From: an uncultured Prevotellaceae bacterium
Lineage (GTDB): Bacteria > Bacteroidota > Bacteroidia > Bacteroidales > Muribaculaceae
NCBI GenBank assembly: GCA_900318255.1
Contig: ONJX01000001.1
Location: 1-64,000 of the forward strand
DNA: 64,000 nucleotides
Direction: 5' to 3'
Below are positions 36,594 through 44,763 of this stretch, one piece after another. The notes below the pieces were generated by a model. It was not told the DNA's origin. It saw only the letters and a program-made list of their open reading frames with translations, and did no database searches. The position numbers and the translations under genes were made by a program. Position 1 is the stretch's first letter. Every line of letters begins with the position of its first letter.

Positions 36594-37504
36594 TGGATAG
36601 CACTCATATAAAACATATTGCTCGGCAGCTAGGCTTCGACGCCTGTGGCATAGCGTGCGCCTCGCGGGTCGATGACCAGGCACTGCAGCGCTACCAGCAG
36701 TGGCTGCTAAGCGGCAAGAACGGGTGCATGGAGTGGGCAAGCAACCACCAGGCCATAAGGGAGAACCCCGAGCTGCTGCTCGAGGGGGCGCGCTCGGTGA
36801 TAGTGGTAGCGATGAACTACTACCCGCAGGTATTTCAGCACCCCCAAGCGGCGCAGGTCGCCTACTATGCCTACGGCCGCGACTACCACGAGGTAATCAA
36901 GCAGCGGCTCTGGCAACTGGGCCAAGCCATTGAGCAAGCCACAGGGTGCAAGTCGAGGGCGTGTGTCGATTCGGCACCGCTGCGCGAGCGATACTGGGCA
37001 CAGCGTGCCGGCATTGGCTTCACCGGGTGGAACAACCAGCTCATCATCCCGGGCCGCGGCTCTTATTTCTTCCTGGGAGTGCTGGTGACGACACTCGAGC
37101 TGCAGCCCGACGAGCCTTGCCTTGACCATTGCCAGCAGTGCCGAGCCTGTGAGCGGGCATGCCCCAGCGGGGCGCTGCGTTGTGGCGAGACCATCGACGC
37201 ACGCCGCTGTCTCTCGTGCCTTACCATCGAGCACAAGGGCGACCTGCCACAGTGGGTAGCTGGCGTGATAGGCAACCGCGTCTTTGGCTGCGACGAGTGC
37301 CAAAAGTGCTGCCCGCATAACCGCAATGCTGTTGGCAACTCCACTCCCGAGTTCCAGCCCAAACCCGAGCTGCTCACGCTCTCGCGCGAGAACATCCTAG
37401 CAATGACGCAAGACGAGTTCAGCAGCATCTTCTCGCACAGCGCAGTAAAGCGAGCCAAGCTCGCTGGCCTGCAACGCAATGCCAAACTAATTCACAATGC
37501 ATAA
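36593..37504 (+). CDS. queG: Epoxyqueuosine reductase
   Basis: Last step of queuosine synthesis: reduces epoxyqueuosine in tRNA, using cobalamin and two 4Fe-4S clusters; cytoplasmic. 303 residues. N-terminal cobalamin-binding domain with ACASRVDDQ and NYYPQ, then RAGIGFTGWN. The ferredoxin-like part has CQQCRACERACPSGAL and CDECQKCCPHN, supplying the eight cluster cysteines with C205/C208-type residues of SCLT. The family is often somewhat longer at the C terminus. The last residues (HNA, stop) are encoded by the CACAATGCATAA repeat word. Confidence 0.95.
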   Translation: MDSTHIKHIARQLGFDACGIACASRVDDQALQRYQQWLLSGKNGCMEWASNHQAIRENPELLLEGARSVIVVAMNYYPQVFQHPQAAQVAYYAYGRDYHEVIKQRLWQLGQAIEQATGCKSRACVDSAPLRERYWAQRAGIGFTGWNNQLIIPGRGSYFFLGVLVTTLELQPDEPCLDHCQQCRACERACPSGALRCGETIDARRCLSCLTIEHKGDLPQWVAGVIGNRVFGCDECQKCCPHNRNAVGNSTPEFQPKPELLTLSRENILAMTQDEFSSIFSHSAVKRAKLAGLQRNAKLIHNA

Positions 37505-37564
37505 TTAACCGTTGGTGAAATAAAGTTGACACTGAATTATCTTGAAACATATTGGATTCTAGGC

Positions 37565-37610
37565 ATTAGCGTCGAAGACGCTGGGCGGGTCGAAGACCCG
37601 ACTTCTATGG
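37565..37610. repeat. Small paired hairpins
   Basis: GCGTCGAAGACGC and GGGTCGAAGACCC, two adjacent self-complementary words sharing TCGAAGA in the loop, between queG and the esterase gene. Possible terminator or processed repeat. Confidence 0.5.
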
Positions 37611-37661
37611 CAAGACCAAGAAACTTCTCACACACACAACCACTGACACACTAAAAAAAAC

Positions 37662-38543
37662 ATGAAACGAATATTTCTATTTCTAATATTGACAATCGCC
37701 ATGCAGCAAGTGGCAATGTCGCAGCCTGGCAAGATGGCGGCAGTCACCGGCAAGGTGAGCAACGGCTACGACTTCTGGCTCTATGCTCCACAAGCCTATT
37801 TTGACCAACCAGGCGAGAAATTCCCACTCGTGATTTACCTGCATGGGGCAGCACTCTGCGGCCGAGGGCTGCGCTCATTCCACAAGTACCTCACCCTCGA
37901 CGCCATTGCCAAGGGGCGCGACATCGAGACTATGGTCATCGCACCACAAAACCCGGGTGGTGGATGGAAACCCGAGCGACTGAACAACATCCTGGAATGG
38001 GCGGTGAAGAACTACAATGTTGACACCACGCGCATCTATGTGGTGGGCATGAGCCTGGGAGGATATGGCGCGATGGACTTCGTGGGAACTTACCCTCACA
38101 AGATAGCGGCAGCCATGGCGCTGTGTGGCGGTTGCTCGCTAAGCGACGTGCAGGGCTTGGGAACATTGCCTTTCTGGATAATTCACGGCACTGCCGACAG
38201 GGCAGTAACCATAGCACAGTCCAAGAAAGTGGTAAACGCACTGCATGAGCAGGGCAACGACAAGCTGCTGCGCCATGACTGGCTGCCAGGTGCCAACCAC
38301 GGCGCTCTAGCACGCATCTTCTACCTGGAGCACACCTATCAATGGCTGTTTTCACACTCCTTGAGCGACACTCCTCGCCAGGTGAACCGCGACATCAACA
38401 TCAACCTCAATGTAATGTCGAGTGCCTACAAAGGCCTCAACTCACGTGGCACCATCACCAAGGTCTCGTCAATAAAAACTCCCCGTGCCCTACCACAAGA
38501 CGACGACAACGATGATGATGACCAAAAACAAGAAATAGATTGA
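37662..38543 (+). CDS. Secreted alpha/beta-hydrolase (esterase or peptidase-like)
   Basis: 293 residues with a signal peptide (MKRIFLFLILTIAMQQVAMS). Alpha/beta-hydrolase signs are IYLHGAALCG (oxyanion loop), the nucleophile elbow GMSLGGYGA (Ser about 129), the acid Asp in IHGTADRAV and the His in PGANHGA. It resembles the phospholipase/carboxylesterase and dienelactone-hydrolase group used on polysaccharide esters. The C terminus is a very acidic tail (DDDNDDDDQ). It acts in the periplasm or outside. Substrate unknown. Confidence 0.85.
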   Translation: MKRIFLFLILTIAMQQVAMSQPGKMAAVTGKVSNGYDFWLYAPQAYFDQPGEKFPLVIYLHGAALCGRGLRSFHKYLTLDAIAKGRDIETMVIAPQNPGGGWKPERLNNILEWAVKNYNVDTTRIYVVGMSLGGYGAMDFVGTYPHKIAAAMALCGGCSLSDVQGLGTLPFWIIHGTADRAVTIAQSKKVVNALHEQGNDKLLRHDWLPGANHGALARIFYLEHTYQWLFSHSLSDTPRQVNRDININLNVMSSAYKGLNSRGTITKVSSIKTPRALPQDDDNDDDDQKQEID

Positions 38544-38617
38544 CCACGTGTGGTCACTTGCCTGGTAGGCTCATAGGCTTGTAAGTTAGATATTTTTGTT
38601 AAAATAGACTCTTTTTA

Positions 38618-38647
38618 TTGCAGTTAGAATTTATTTTACTACTTTTG
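38618..38647 (+). promoter_or_regulatory. Promoter of RNase D-like gene
   Basis: TTG at 38618-38620, 19-bp spacer, TACTTTTG at 38640-38647; start about 26 nt before the GTG at 38680. Confidence 0.65.
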
Positions 38648-38679
38648 CACTACTAAAAAAGGTTGCAGCAGAATAAAAA

Positions 38680-39306
38680 GTGAGAATTTCTATCGACAAA
38701 GCCGCTATTCAGAGCATGCCGCAGGTGATGTTTCCCGGCGACATATACGTCATCGACTCAATTTTTCATGTGAAAGAAGCGATGAGAGTGCTCATGAATT
38801 ACCCTATGGTGGGCTTCGACACCGAAACAAGACCCTCGTTCCGCAAAGGCGTGGTACACAAGACCGCATTGATGCAGCTTTCCACACCTCACGAGTGTTT
38901 TCTCTTTAGAACCTGCAAGATTGGCGTGCCGCAAGACTTGGCGCAGTACCTCGCCAACGCAAGCTACCTGAAGGTGGGACTATCGCTGCACGACGACTTC
39001 AAGATAATGAGCAAGTTTGACAACTGCAACGAGCCGTCGGGATTCCTCGACCTGCAAGACATCGTGGGAGACTACTGCATCACCGACATCAGCCTCCAGA
39101 AAATCTATGCCATCCTCTTCGGCGAGAAGATTGCCAAGGGGCAGCAGCTCACCAACTGGGAAGCGCCCACCCTCACGCCAGCACAGCAAAACTACGGTGC
39201 CGTTGACTCCTGGGCGTGCCTCAAAATCTACAATTACTTGAAAAGCGGACTTTTCGACCCTAATCTTTCACCATATAAAATATTAGAAGACAATGAGCAA
39301 GAGTAA
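38680..39306 (+). CDS. DEDD-family 3'-5' exonuclease (RNase D-like)
   Basis: 208 residues, GTG start fixed by the promoter just upstream and by the lack of a better ATG. The exonuclease motifs are VGFDTETRP (Exo I, about 46), GLSLHDDFK (Exo II) and YGAVDSWAC (Exo III with Tyr and Asp). Only the catalytic domain is present; no HRDC domain as in full RNase D. Members of this short class are common in Bacteroidetes and are annotated as ribonuclease D or 3'-5' exonuclease domain proteins. The 3' end overlaps the next gene by 14 bp. Confidence 0.85.
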   Translation: MRISIDKAAIQSMPQVMFPGDIYVIDSIFHVKEAMRVLMNYPMVGFDTETRPSFRKGVVHKTALMQLSTPHECFLFRTCKIGVPQDLAQYLANASYLKVGLSLHDDFKIMSKFDNCNEPSGFLDLQDIVGDYCITDISLQKIYAILFGEKIAKGQQLTNWEAPTLTPAQQNYGAVDSWACLKIYNYLKSGLFDPNLSPYKILEDNEQE

Positions 39307-39562
39307 AATCAAGAAATCGGTAGTGTTCCCCATCATCATGCTGGCCTACCTGGCGGCAATGGCATGGATAGGCCGCGACCGCCTCAATCAAGGAGAGTAT
39401 CTCTACTACTTTGGCATCATAGGCGTGGGGCTAGTCATCATCTTGCTATTGTACCTCTCACTGCGCAAGAAAGAGCAGCTACAGCAGCGCCGCGAGGAGC
39501 AGCAATACGGCACCTACAGCGACGACGACAAGGAAAAACAAGACGAAAATCCAAAAAAATAA
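39293..39562 (+). CDS. Small membrane protein, two TM segments
   Basis: 89 residues. Lys-rich start, two membrane helices (about 9-25 and 38-57), then a highly charged tail (KKEQLQQRREEQQ...DDDKEKQDENPKK). The 14-bp overlap with the exonuclease gene implies co-expression. I do not recognise a family. The stop TAA is followed at once by a TGCA-rich repeat. Confidence 0.6.
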   Translation: MSKSKIKKSVVFPIIMLAYLAAMAWIGRDRLNQGEYLYYFGIIGVGLVIILLLYLSLRKKEQLQQRREEQQYGTYSDDDKEKQDENPKK

Positions 39563-39635
39563 TGCACTGTGAACTGTGCATTAAGCATTGTGCATTAAGC
39601 ATTAAGCATTATGAATTGTGCATTGTGCATTAAAA
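39563..39635. repeat. GTGCATTAAGCAT-type repeat
   Basis: Eight or so units of GTGCATT/AAGCATT between the convergent ends of the small membrane gene and the DUF721 gene, same family as at 14330. Confidence 0.8.
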
Positions 39636-39641
39636 AAAGCA

Positions 39642-39932
39642 TTACCTAAACACTATCTCCTTGATCACCGGCTTGCCCACAAGCTCATTGAGCTGGGCGA
39701 TGATTGCGGTGCGGGTGAGCATCAGGTCGTTGCGTAGCGCCGCCGAGGTGATTTTCATGGTTATCACGCCGTTTTCCACATAGCGCTCGGTGGTCATGCG
39801 GTTCACGCCAGCCCCCACCACTTGCTGCCACAGCCTCAGCGCCTTCTGCTCGAGCACGGCATCCTCTATGTCCTCCTGCTGCATGAAGTCGCCTATTATC
39901 TCGGCTATCGACTTGGCCTCGGTGCGTTTCAT
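39642..39932 (-). CDS. DUF721 protein, DciA-like
   Basis: 96 residues with the DUF721 pattern: EIIGDFMQQEDIEDAVLEQKALRLW cut short here, then QQVVGAGVNRMT and VENGVITMKITSAALRNDLML. DciA-type DUF721 proteins load the replicative helicase in bacteria lacking DnaC; the Bacteroidetes members are short and the role is inferred. It overlaps the end of recF by 4 bp, the usual arrangement in Bacteroidetes, which supports a DNA-replication context. Confidence 0.85.
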   Translation of the reverse strand: MKRTEAKSIAEIIGDFMQQEDIEDAVLEQKALRLWQQVVGAGVNRMTTERYVENGVITMKITSAALRNDLMLTRTAIIAQLNELVGKPVIKEIVFR

Positions 39933-41053
39933 TGGTGCGCCTCCTCCTGACGGCTGGCGACGGGGGTGATGACACCATTCTCCACCATAAACATGGCATA
40001 GTCGCCACTCATCATCGCTATTATCTCGTCGAGGTGAGTGCGGTTGGTGTCGGTGATGAATATCTGCCCGAAGTCGTGACTATTGCTCACCACGTTGATG
40101 ATGCTCACCACACGCTGCTCATCGAGCTTGTCGAAGATGTCGTCGAGCAACAAGATGGGCGTGGTGCCCGTGTATTTCTTCAGGAACTCAAACTGTGCCA
40201 TTCTCAAGGCAATAGTGTAGGTCTTGCACTGCCCCTGCGACCCCGTCTTGCGCATGGCATGGTCGCCAAGCCACAGCTCTATGTCGTCGCGGTGTACGCC
40301 ACGTGTGGTGTAGCCCATTACCATGTCGCGGTCGCGGTTGGCATTGAGCAGCTGCTGCATCGTGAGCTCGCTCAAGTGGCTCTTGTAGCTCAAGCGCACG
40401 CGCTCACCATCGCCAGCAATAGCCTGGTAGTAGCGCATGAAGATTGGGGCAAACTCCTCTAGCCACTGTGCCCGCGCCTGGTGCAGCAGCGTGGCGCTGG
40501 TGGCCATCACTTGCTCCACCGTTTCATAGAGCAACGGGTCGCGGTAGTCGTTCTTAATCATCGAGTTGCGCTGCTCCAGAGCCTTGTTGTAGCGGATGAG
40601 GGCATCGAGATACTGGCGGTTGCCCTGCGAGATAATCTGGTCCATGAGCCGGCGACGCTCCTCGCCACCACCACGTATCAGGTCCCAGTCGAGCGGCGAC
40701 ACCATCACCAGCGGCAGCAGTCCCATGTGCTCGCTCAGCCGCTTGTAGTCCTTGCCGTTGCGCTTCACCGTCTTGCGCTTGCCGCGCTGCACGCTGAGCG
40801 TGATTTCCTCGGGAGACCCCTTGCGGCTGTAGCGCCCCTGCAGCATCAAGAACTGCGCGTCGTGGTTGATTGCCGCGCTGTGCTCGTTGCTGCTGGTGAA
40901 GCTGCGGCAGTAGCTCAGGTAGTAGATGGCGTCAAGCACATTGGTCTTGCCCATGCCATTGTTGCCTATCAGGCAGTTCACCTTATCCGAGAACTGCAAC
41001 TGCGCCTCAGCTATGTTCTTATAGTTCAATATAGAAAGCTGCTCCAGTATCAT
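39929..41053 (-). CDS. recF: DNA replication and repair protein RecF
   Basis: 374-residue SMC-like ATPase that binds gapped DNA and helps RecO/RecR load RecA. Walker A GNNGMGKTN (about 31-39), signature region (RGGGEERRRLMDQII), and Walker B with LLLDDIFDKLDE near the C terminus followed by ITDTNR. Full length. Followed by DUF721 with a 4-bp overlap. A TACCTTTG -7 box (complement of 41061-41068) lies only about 8 bp before the start, so the mRNA may be nearly leaderless. Confidence 0.96.
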   Translation of the reverse strand: MILEQLSILNYKNIAEAQLQFSDKVNCLIGNNGMGKTNVLDAIYYLSYCRSFTSSNEHSAAINHDAQFLMLQGRYSRKGSPEEITLSVQRGKRKTVKRNGKDYKRLSEHMGLLPLVMVSPLDWDLIRGGGEERRRLMDQIISQGNRQYLDALIRYNKALEQRNSMIKNDYRDPLLYETVEQVMATSATLLHQARAQWLEEFAPIFMRYYQAIAGDGERVRLSYKSHLSELTMQQLLNANRDRDMVMGYTTRGVHRDDIELWLGDHAMRKTGSQGQCKTYTIALRMAQFEFLKKYTGTTPILLLDDIFDKLDEQRVVSIINVVSNSHDFGQIFITDTNRTHLDEIIAMMSGDYAMFMVENGVITPVASRQEEAHQ

Positions 41054-41210
41054 AGCACTGCAAAGGTAGAAATTTTTTTGCTAGTATTCACTGTTTAGCC
41101 ACCAGTTTTTTCTAGAAGACGCAACATGCCTGCCAAGTCAAGAAAAAAAACATAACAACTAACGAAATTTCAAAAAAAGACTACAAAAAATGGCATAAAT
41201 GCATCTAATA

Positions 41211-41242
41211 TTTTGTCAAATGACAAAAAAGCATTACTTTTG
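41211..41242 (+). promoter_or_regulatory. Promoter of candidate RNA / exported-protein region
   Basis: TTTTG at 41211-41215, 19-bp spacer, TACTTTTG at 41235-41242. The start near 41249 is 350 nt before the next protein start, leaving room for a structured RNA. Confidence 0.7.
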
Positions 41243-41248
41243 CTGTGG

Positions 41249-41492
41249 CATTGGCTTCTCGCGAAGTCGGTGTCCTGACATAAGAAAAGCATTTTTTGCT
41301 TTATCCAATCTTGGAAAATCGCCAATTTTTTATGTAGATGGATAAGCAGTGAAGATGCTCATGTGTGCCTATTCCACCCCTAGGCATGGGGGTAATACAT
41401 ATAGGCATCGCGTGGGGTGGACTGTTTATTTCTACATGGGCGTTTGGCGATGCCTCCAAGATGATAAATCAGACAAGTCCCGCGCTTTTCTT
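41249..41492 (+). ncRNA. Candidate structured RNA or long leader (copy A)
   Basis: Follows a good promoter. Predicted pairings: GGCTTC/GAAGTC, AAAGC/GCTTT, the long-range pair TTATCC (41311-41316) with GGATAA, TGCCTAT/ATAGGCA enclosing ACCCC/GGGGGT, then GCATCGC/GCGATGC. A pyrimidine-rich tract ends it near 41492. The layout resembles that at 63140-63414. No good reading frame; identity unknown. Confidence 0.4.
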
Positions 41493-41599
41493 TACCATCT
41501 CATTGTTTTGCCAAATTCGGGGACTCAGGAGGCTATATCGGCAGACACAAGCTGCCGCTTAAGAAGTTGCGCCCGACACGGACAAAGGGAAACTGTTTT

Positions 41600-42115
41600 A
41601 TGAAAAAAGTGTTACTGCTAATGGCACTCATGCTGAGCCTTACTGTGAATGTAAATGCCCAAAAAAACAACAAGGGCGAGAAAAAGGCCTTTGAAGAAGC
41701 TCAAGCCAGAACTCTCGAGCCGTTCCACGCTGCCTATGTAATTCCAGTGGTCTACGACGTTGACGTGAGCAGCCGTCAAGAATTTGGCCCCTACGCCTTC
41801 GACATCAAGGGCGACTTGAAAGAGGGCGACCTCTACAACTGCAAGAACCGCGCCATTTACAAGGCCATGACCGAGGCTGGCGCCGACGAGCTCATTGGCA
41901 CCATCTTCGACAGCTACATCAATGAGAACGACCCTAAGACTCTGTATGTGAAACTCTCGGCCTATCCCTGCAAATGGAAAAACTTCCGCAATCTCGACTC
42001 TAACAGCAAGGACATTGATCTTATCAAGCAAATCTATCCATCTAACGGCGTGAACATCAGCTTCGATGCTTCTCAAAGCAAGAAAGAGGATAAAGACAAC
42101 AAGGGCGGCAAGTGA
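41600..42115 (+). CDS. Exported protein of unknown function
   Basis: 171 residues from ATG 41600, which opens a clean signal peptide (MKKVLLLMALMLSLTVNVNAQ). The mature part contains a motif seen in small Bacteroidales envelope proteins: NRAIYKAMTEAGADELIGTI followed by LYVKLSAYPCKWKNFR. It ends in a charged Lys/Asp tail. No lipobox. It is the first of three exported proteins in a row. Function not recognised. Confidence 0.65.
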   Translation: MKKVLLLMALMLSLTVNVNAQKNNKGEKKAFEEAQARTLEPFHAAYVIPVVYDVDVSSRQEFGPYAFDIKGDLKEGDLYNCKNRAIYKAMTEAGADELIGTIFDSYINENDPKTLYVKLSAYPCKWKNFRNLDSNSKDIDLIKQIYPSNGVNISFDASQSKKEDKDNKGGK

Positions 42116-42251
42116 TATAGTCCCCGTTTTTTTATAACAGCCGCAATTATGCTGCAGGTCAACAAAAAAACTCAACAATTCACATTTCGTTTAACATAAG
42201 GTGGCACTACGCTCCAAGCTCATGCCACCACACAAAAAACACTTTAAAGCT

Positions 42252-42989
42252 ATGAAAAAAATCTTATTATTATCGGTTGTGGCCATCATGGCCATGACAA
42301 GTGCAAAGGCCGACATCGTTACTAGCCGTTCATTCTACAAGGAAGGCCCACGCATGACATGGTTTGTGCGCGGCGGTGTAAGCCTCAACAGCATCAGTGG
42401 AGATTTCGTCAAAGATTGGAAAGACTTGGCCAGTGCCAGCAATGACAAGATGTCGTTTGGCATGAAAGTGGGCTTCGACGTCTCGGCAGGTTTCCAGCGC
42501 TACTTTGGCAAGAAGAACGCTTACTGGGGCCTCGAGCTGGGAATTGGCACCAGGGGATTCTCCAGCAAATATGACGACGTTTACACTACACATGTTGACG
42601 GTAATGATGTTGATAAAACTGACACCTACAAGGCCAGCCTCAACAACATCAACGTGAAGCTTCCCATCTTCTTTGGATACTGCCAGCCCATTGGCGAGCA
42701 CTTGAAGATTGACGCACATGTGGGACCCTATGTGAGCTATGACTTCAGCAGGAGCGCCAAAGACGATGACGGCATTTTTGAATCTCACCGCAGCTATAGC
42801 ACTCTGAAAGATATGGCTAAAGAAGACGTGCTAGGTCTTGACGTGGGTGCCGCAGTGGGAATTGGCCTGTGGTACGACCACTTCCTCTTCGACATCACCT
42901 ATCAAAAAGGCTTTTTTGAGACTGTGAAGTATGGCGGCAACAAGGCCACCTCATCTCACATCATGTTCCGCATAGGCTACGGGTTCTGA
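42252..42989 (+). CDS. Outer-membrane beta-barrel protein (porin-like)
   Basis: 245 residues from ATG 42252. Signal peptide (MKKILLLSVVAIMAMTSAKA), then alternating strands: TWFVRGGVSLNSISGD, MKVGFDVSAGFQRYF, WGLELGIGTRGF, VKLPIFFGYCQPI, IDAHVGPYVSYDF, ending in MFRIGYGF with a terminal Phe, the outer-membrane assembly signal. This is the small PorT/OmpA-barrel-like group with eight to ten strands. Ligand or role unknown. Confidence 0.8.
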   Translation: MKKILLLSVVAIMAMTSAKADIVTSRSFYKEGPRMTWFVRGGVSLNSISGDFVKDWKDLASASNDKMSFGMKVGFDVSAGFQRYFGKKNAYWGLELGIGTRGFSSKYDDVYTTHVDGNDVDKTDTYKASLNNINVKLPIFFGYCQPIGEHLKIDAHVGPYVSYDFSRSAKDDDGIFESHRSYSTLKDMAKEDVLGLDVGAAVGIGLWYDHFLFDITYQKGFFETVKYGGNKATSSHIMFRIGYGF

Positions 42990-43100
42990 TTTCACCCGTC
43001 GCACTGCAATAGATAGTTAAACACTGTGGCCATGTGGCTAGTGCTGCTAACAGAACATTACCACATGGCCTTTCTTAAAAAAATGGGAGAAAAAAAAACT

Positions 43101-43859
43101 ATGAAATTGAGAAATGCTTTATTGCCACTTTTACTCTTAACGGCTCTGCTGGTGGCCGGCAAGGACGACAACACCCTTGAGCAGTGGACCAAGAGCCAGC
43201 AGACACCCGAGTATGTGGATGGCGTGCGCATGTTTAGGCCAGTCATCAGCAACGGCAAGATGTCATTTGGTGATTTCATTGTTCTTGACACTCACCAGAG
43301 CAATGATGTGGCATTTGTGAGAGCTCTAGCTTACACCATCAATGAATTAGACCCCGAAACAGAGTCGATAGAAACCATCGATTATGACTTGCACCGATTT
43401 GTTGTAAACAGGGCCATGAGCAATGACGAGGGGCACCTCTTTGAGTTTGCCGAGGCTGTGGAAATTGACAATGGTGTCATGGCTTTCATGATACCCGAGA
43501 TTGTGGTAAGATACAAGGACAAGCTGATAATAAACAAAAAGGTGCCGTTCAGCAAATTCAATCTCGACAAGAAAGAGCAGCACCGCAAGTTTGTAGAAGA
43601 GTTCGCTATCCTCAACTCTCGCTACCTGCAGCAAATGGCCAACGCCACAGCCTATAGCACCATCGAGAACGTGAGTGACTGGGCGTCGGTAAAAAAAGGC
43701 AAGGCAGCAAAGGGCATGAACTTCACCGAGGTGCTACTTACCGAAGGGAAACCCGACAACATCACAGAGTCCGACAACAACATCACCAAATGGATGTATG
43801 GCAGCACCCTCATCATTATTTTCAACAATGGTAAAGTGGAGAGAATCGTTAATTTCTAA
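43101..43859 (+). CDS. Exported protein with BamE/SmpA-like ending
   Basis: 252 residues from ATG 43101, starting a signal peptide (MKLRNALLPLLLLTALLVAG). The middle is mixed alpha/beta without a family I can name. The last 50 residues (GMNFTEVLLTEGKPDNITES, WMYG, IIIFNNGKVERI) follow the SmpA/OmlA pattern in which a short helix is followed by TxGxPd and paired strands. A hairpin terminator follows at 43958-43992. Confidence 0.6.
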   Translation: MKLRNALLPLLLLTALLVAGKDDNTLEQWTKSQQTPEYVDGVRMFRPVISNGKMSFGDFIVLDTHQSNDVAFVRALAYTINELDPETESIETIDYDLHRFVVNRAMSNDEGHLFEFAEAVEIDNGVMAFMIPEIVVRYKDKLIINKKVPFSKFNLDKKEQHRKFVEEFAILNSRYLQQMANATAYSTIENVSDWASVKKGKAAKGMNFTEVLLTEGKPDNITESDNNITKWMYGSTLIIIFNNGKVERIVNF

Positions 43860-43957
43860 CTCTTGTTTGAGGCACATCCAAAACATGAATATCTAAGAAC
43901 TTTTATATGCAATTTTTTTATAACAAAAAACCTAAAATCTAAGCCTTAAAAAATCAA

Positions 43958-43992
43958 GGAGGGTGAACCATCATTTTTAGGGTTCATCCTCC
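43958..43992 (+). terminator. Terminator of exported-protein cluster
   Basis: GGAGGGTGAACC (43958-43969) pairs with GGTTCATCCTCC (43981-43992), one G:T pair; loop contains a T-run. Confidence 0.7.
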
Positions 43993-43999
43993 ACTCTTT

Positions 44000-44348
44000 A
44001 GGTGGGTTCTATAAATTAATTGAGATGGATTTTGAATTTATGTCGAGCAGGTTTTTATTCAAAGTTGAAGAATAGTAGCGGGCTACATTTCAAGATTTTT
44101 TCTTAATTTACTCAAGTTTCTAATGTGCTACTTGCTTGTAGATGTGGCTGTTAGCCTCGAAGAGGCGATTACCCCGAAGGGGTAAAACATTAGTAACCCC
44201 ATGTTGCGCTCCTCTGCGAGGAGCTTACATGGGGGGTAGGCCACCCCTAACCTCCAACCTCGAAGAGGTTGAACAACTGTCGATTATGGATTAATGGAGA
44301 TTAATATATTTTACTTTAGAAACTTAAGTTAATTTATAGAACCCGCCT
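44000..44348. mobile_element. MITE-like element, copy 2 (349 bp)
   Basis: Same terminal inverted repeats as at 35611: AGGTGGGTTCTATAAATTAA (44000-44019) and TTAATTTATAGAACCCGCCT (44329-44348, one change). The left 100 bp match copy 1 almost exactly. The interior differs and carries several small hairpins (CCCCGAAGGGG near 44172, GCTCCTCTGCGAGGAGC near 44208). No open reading frame. Confidence 0.8.
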
Positions 44349-44586
44349 TTATAACTGACTCAAGTTTCTAACTCAAGTCTCTAAAGTAGCTTCGCCACTT
44401 TAGAGACTTGAGGAAAACGGATGACGGATGAGAACACCAGGTGTTTTGCCATTGATTTCAAGAAAATTTTCATCCGAAATCCTTAATCCGAACTCCGAAA
44501 TCCTCAAGTTTTGAAGTTTTATCACTTCCGAAACTTGAGTTTCTAATTATTCATAGCTGCTCCCATCAGCAACATTCTTAAAACTG

Positions 44587-44724
44587 AGATTTGGTTAAAA
44601 TCGCACAGAAATCTTACCAAATCCTGCTCAAATATCTAGATTTGGATAAATCCAGATTAAAATCATGCCAAATCTGCCATAAAAACTAAGATTTGGTCAA
44701 AATAATTTTGAAATTTAACCAAAT
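44587..44724. repeat. Alternating ATTTGG repeats before AAA ATPase gene
   Basis: AGATTTGG occurs at 44587-44594, 44638-44645 and 44689-44696; complements (CCAAAT or CCAAATCT) at 44617-44622, 44668-44675 and 44719-44724. Direct copies are 51 bp apart, inverted ones also about 51 bp, so the block is a three-fold repeat of a palindromic unit reaching into the promoter. Confidence 0.8.
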
Positions 44725-44737
44725 GTACCTATCTTTG
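44707..44737 (+). promoter_or_regulatory. Promoter of AAA ATPase gene 44764
   Basis: TTTG at 44707-44710, 19-bp spacer, TATCTTTG at 44730-44737. The last inverted CCAAAT unit (44719-44724) lies inside the spacer. Confidence 0.75.
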
Positions 44738-44763
44738 CCGTAGAAATAAAAAAAACACTACAG

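Larger units (their letters stand above)
43860..44763. other. 0.9-kb gene-free region
   Basis: No gene. It holds a terminator (43958-43992), the second MITE-like element (44000-44348), short repeats of ACTTGAG/CTCAAGT words (44350-44545), and the ATTTGG repeats with the promoter of the next gene (44587-44737). Confidence 0.7.

Noticed and set aside
41349..41603. 84-codon frame before the exported protein at 41600
   Set aside because: It overlaps the true signal-peptide start out of frame and coincides with predicted RNA stems; rich in Cys, Trp and His without pattern.
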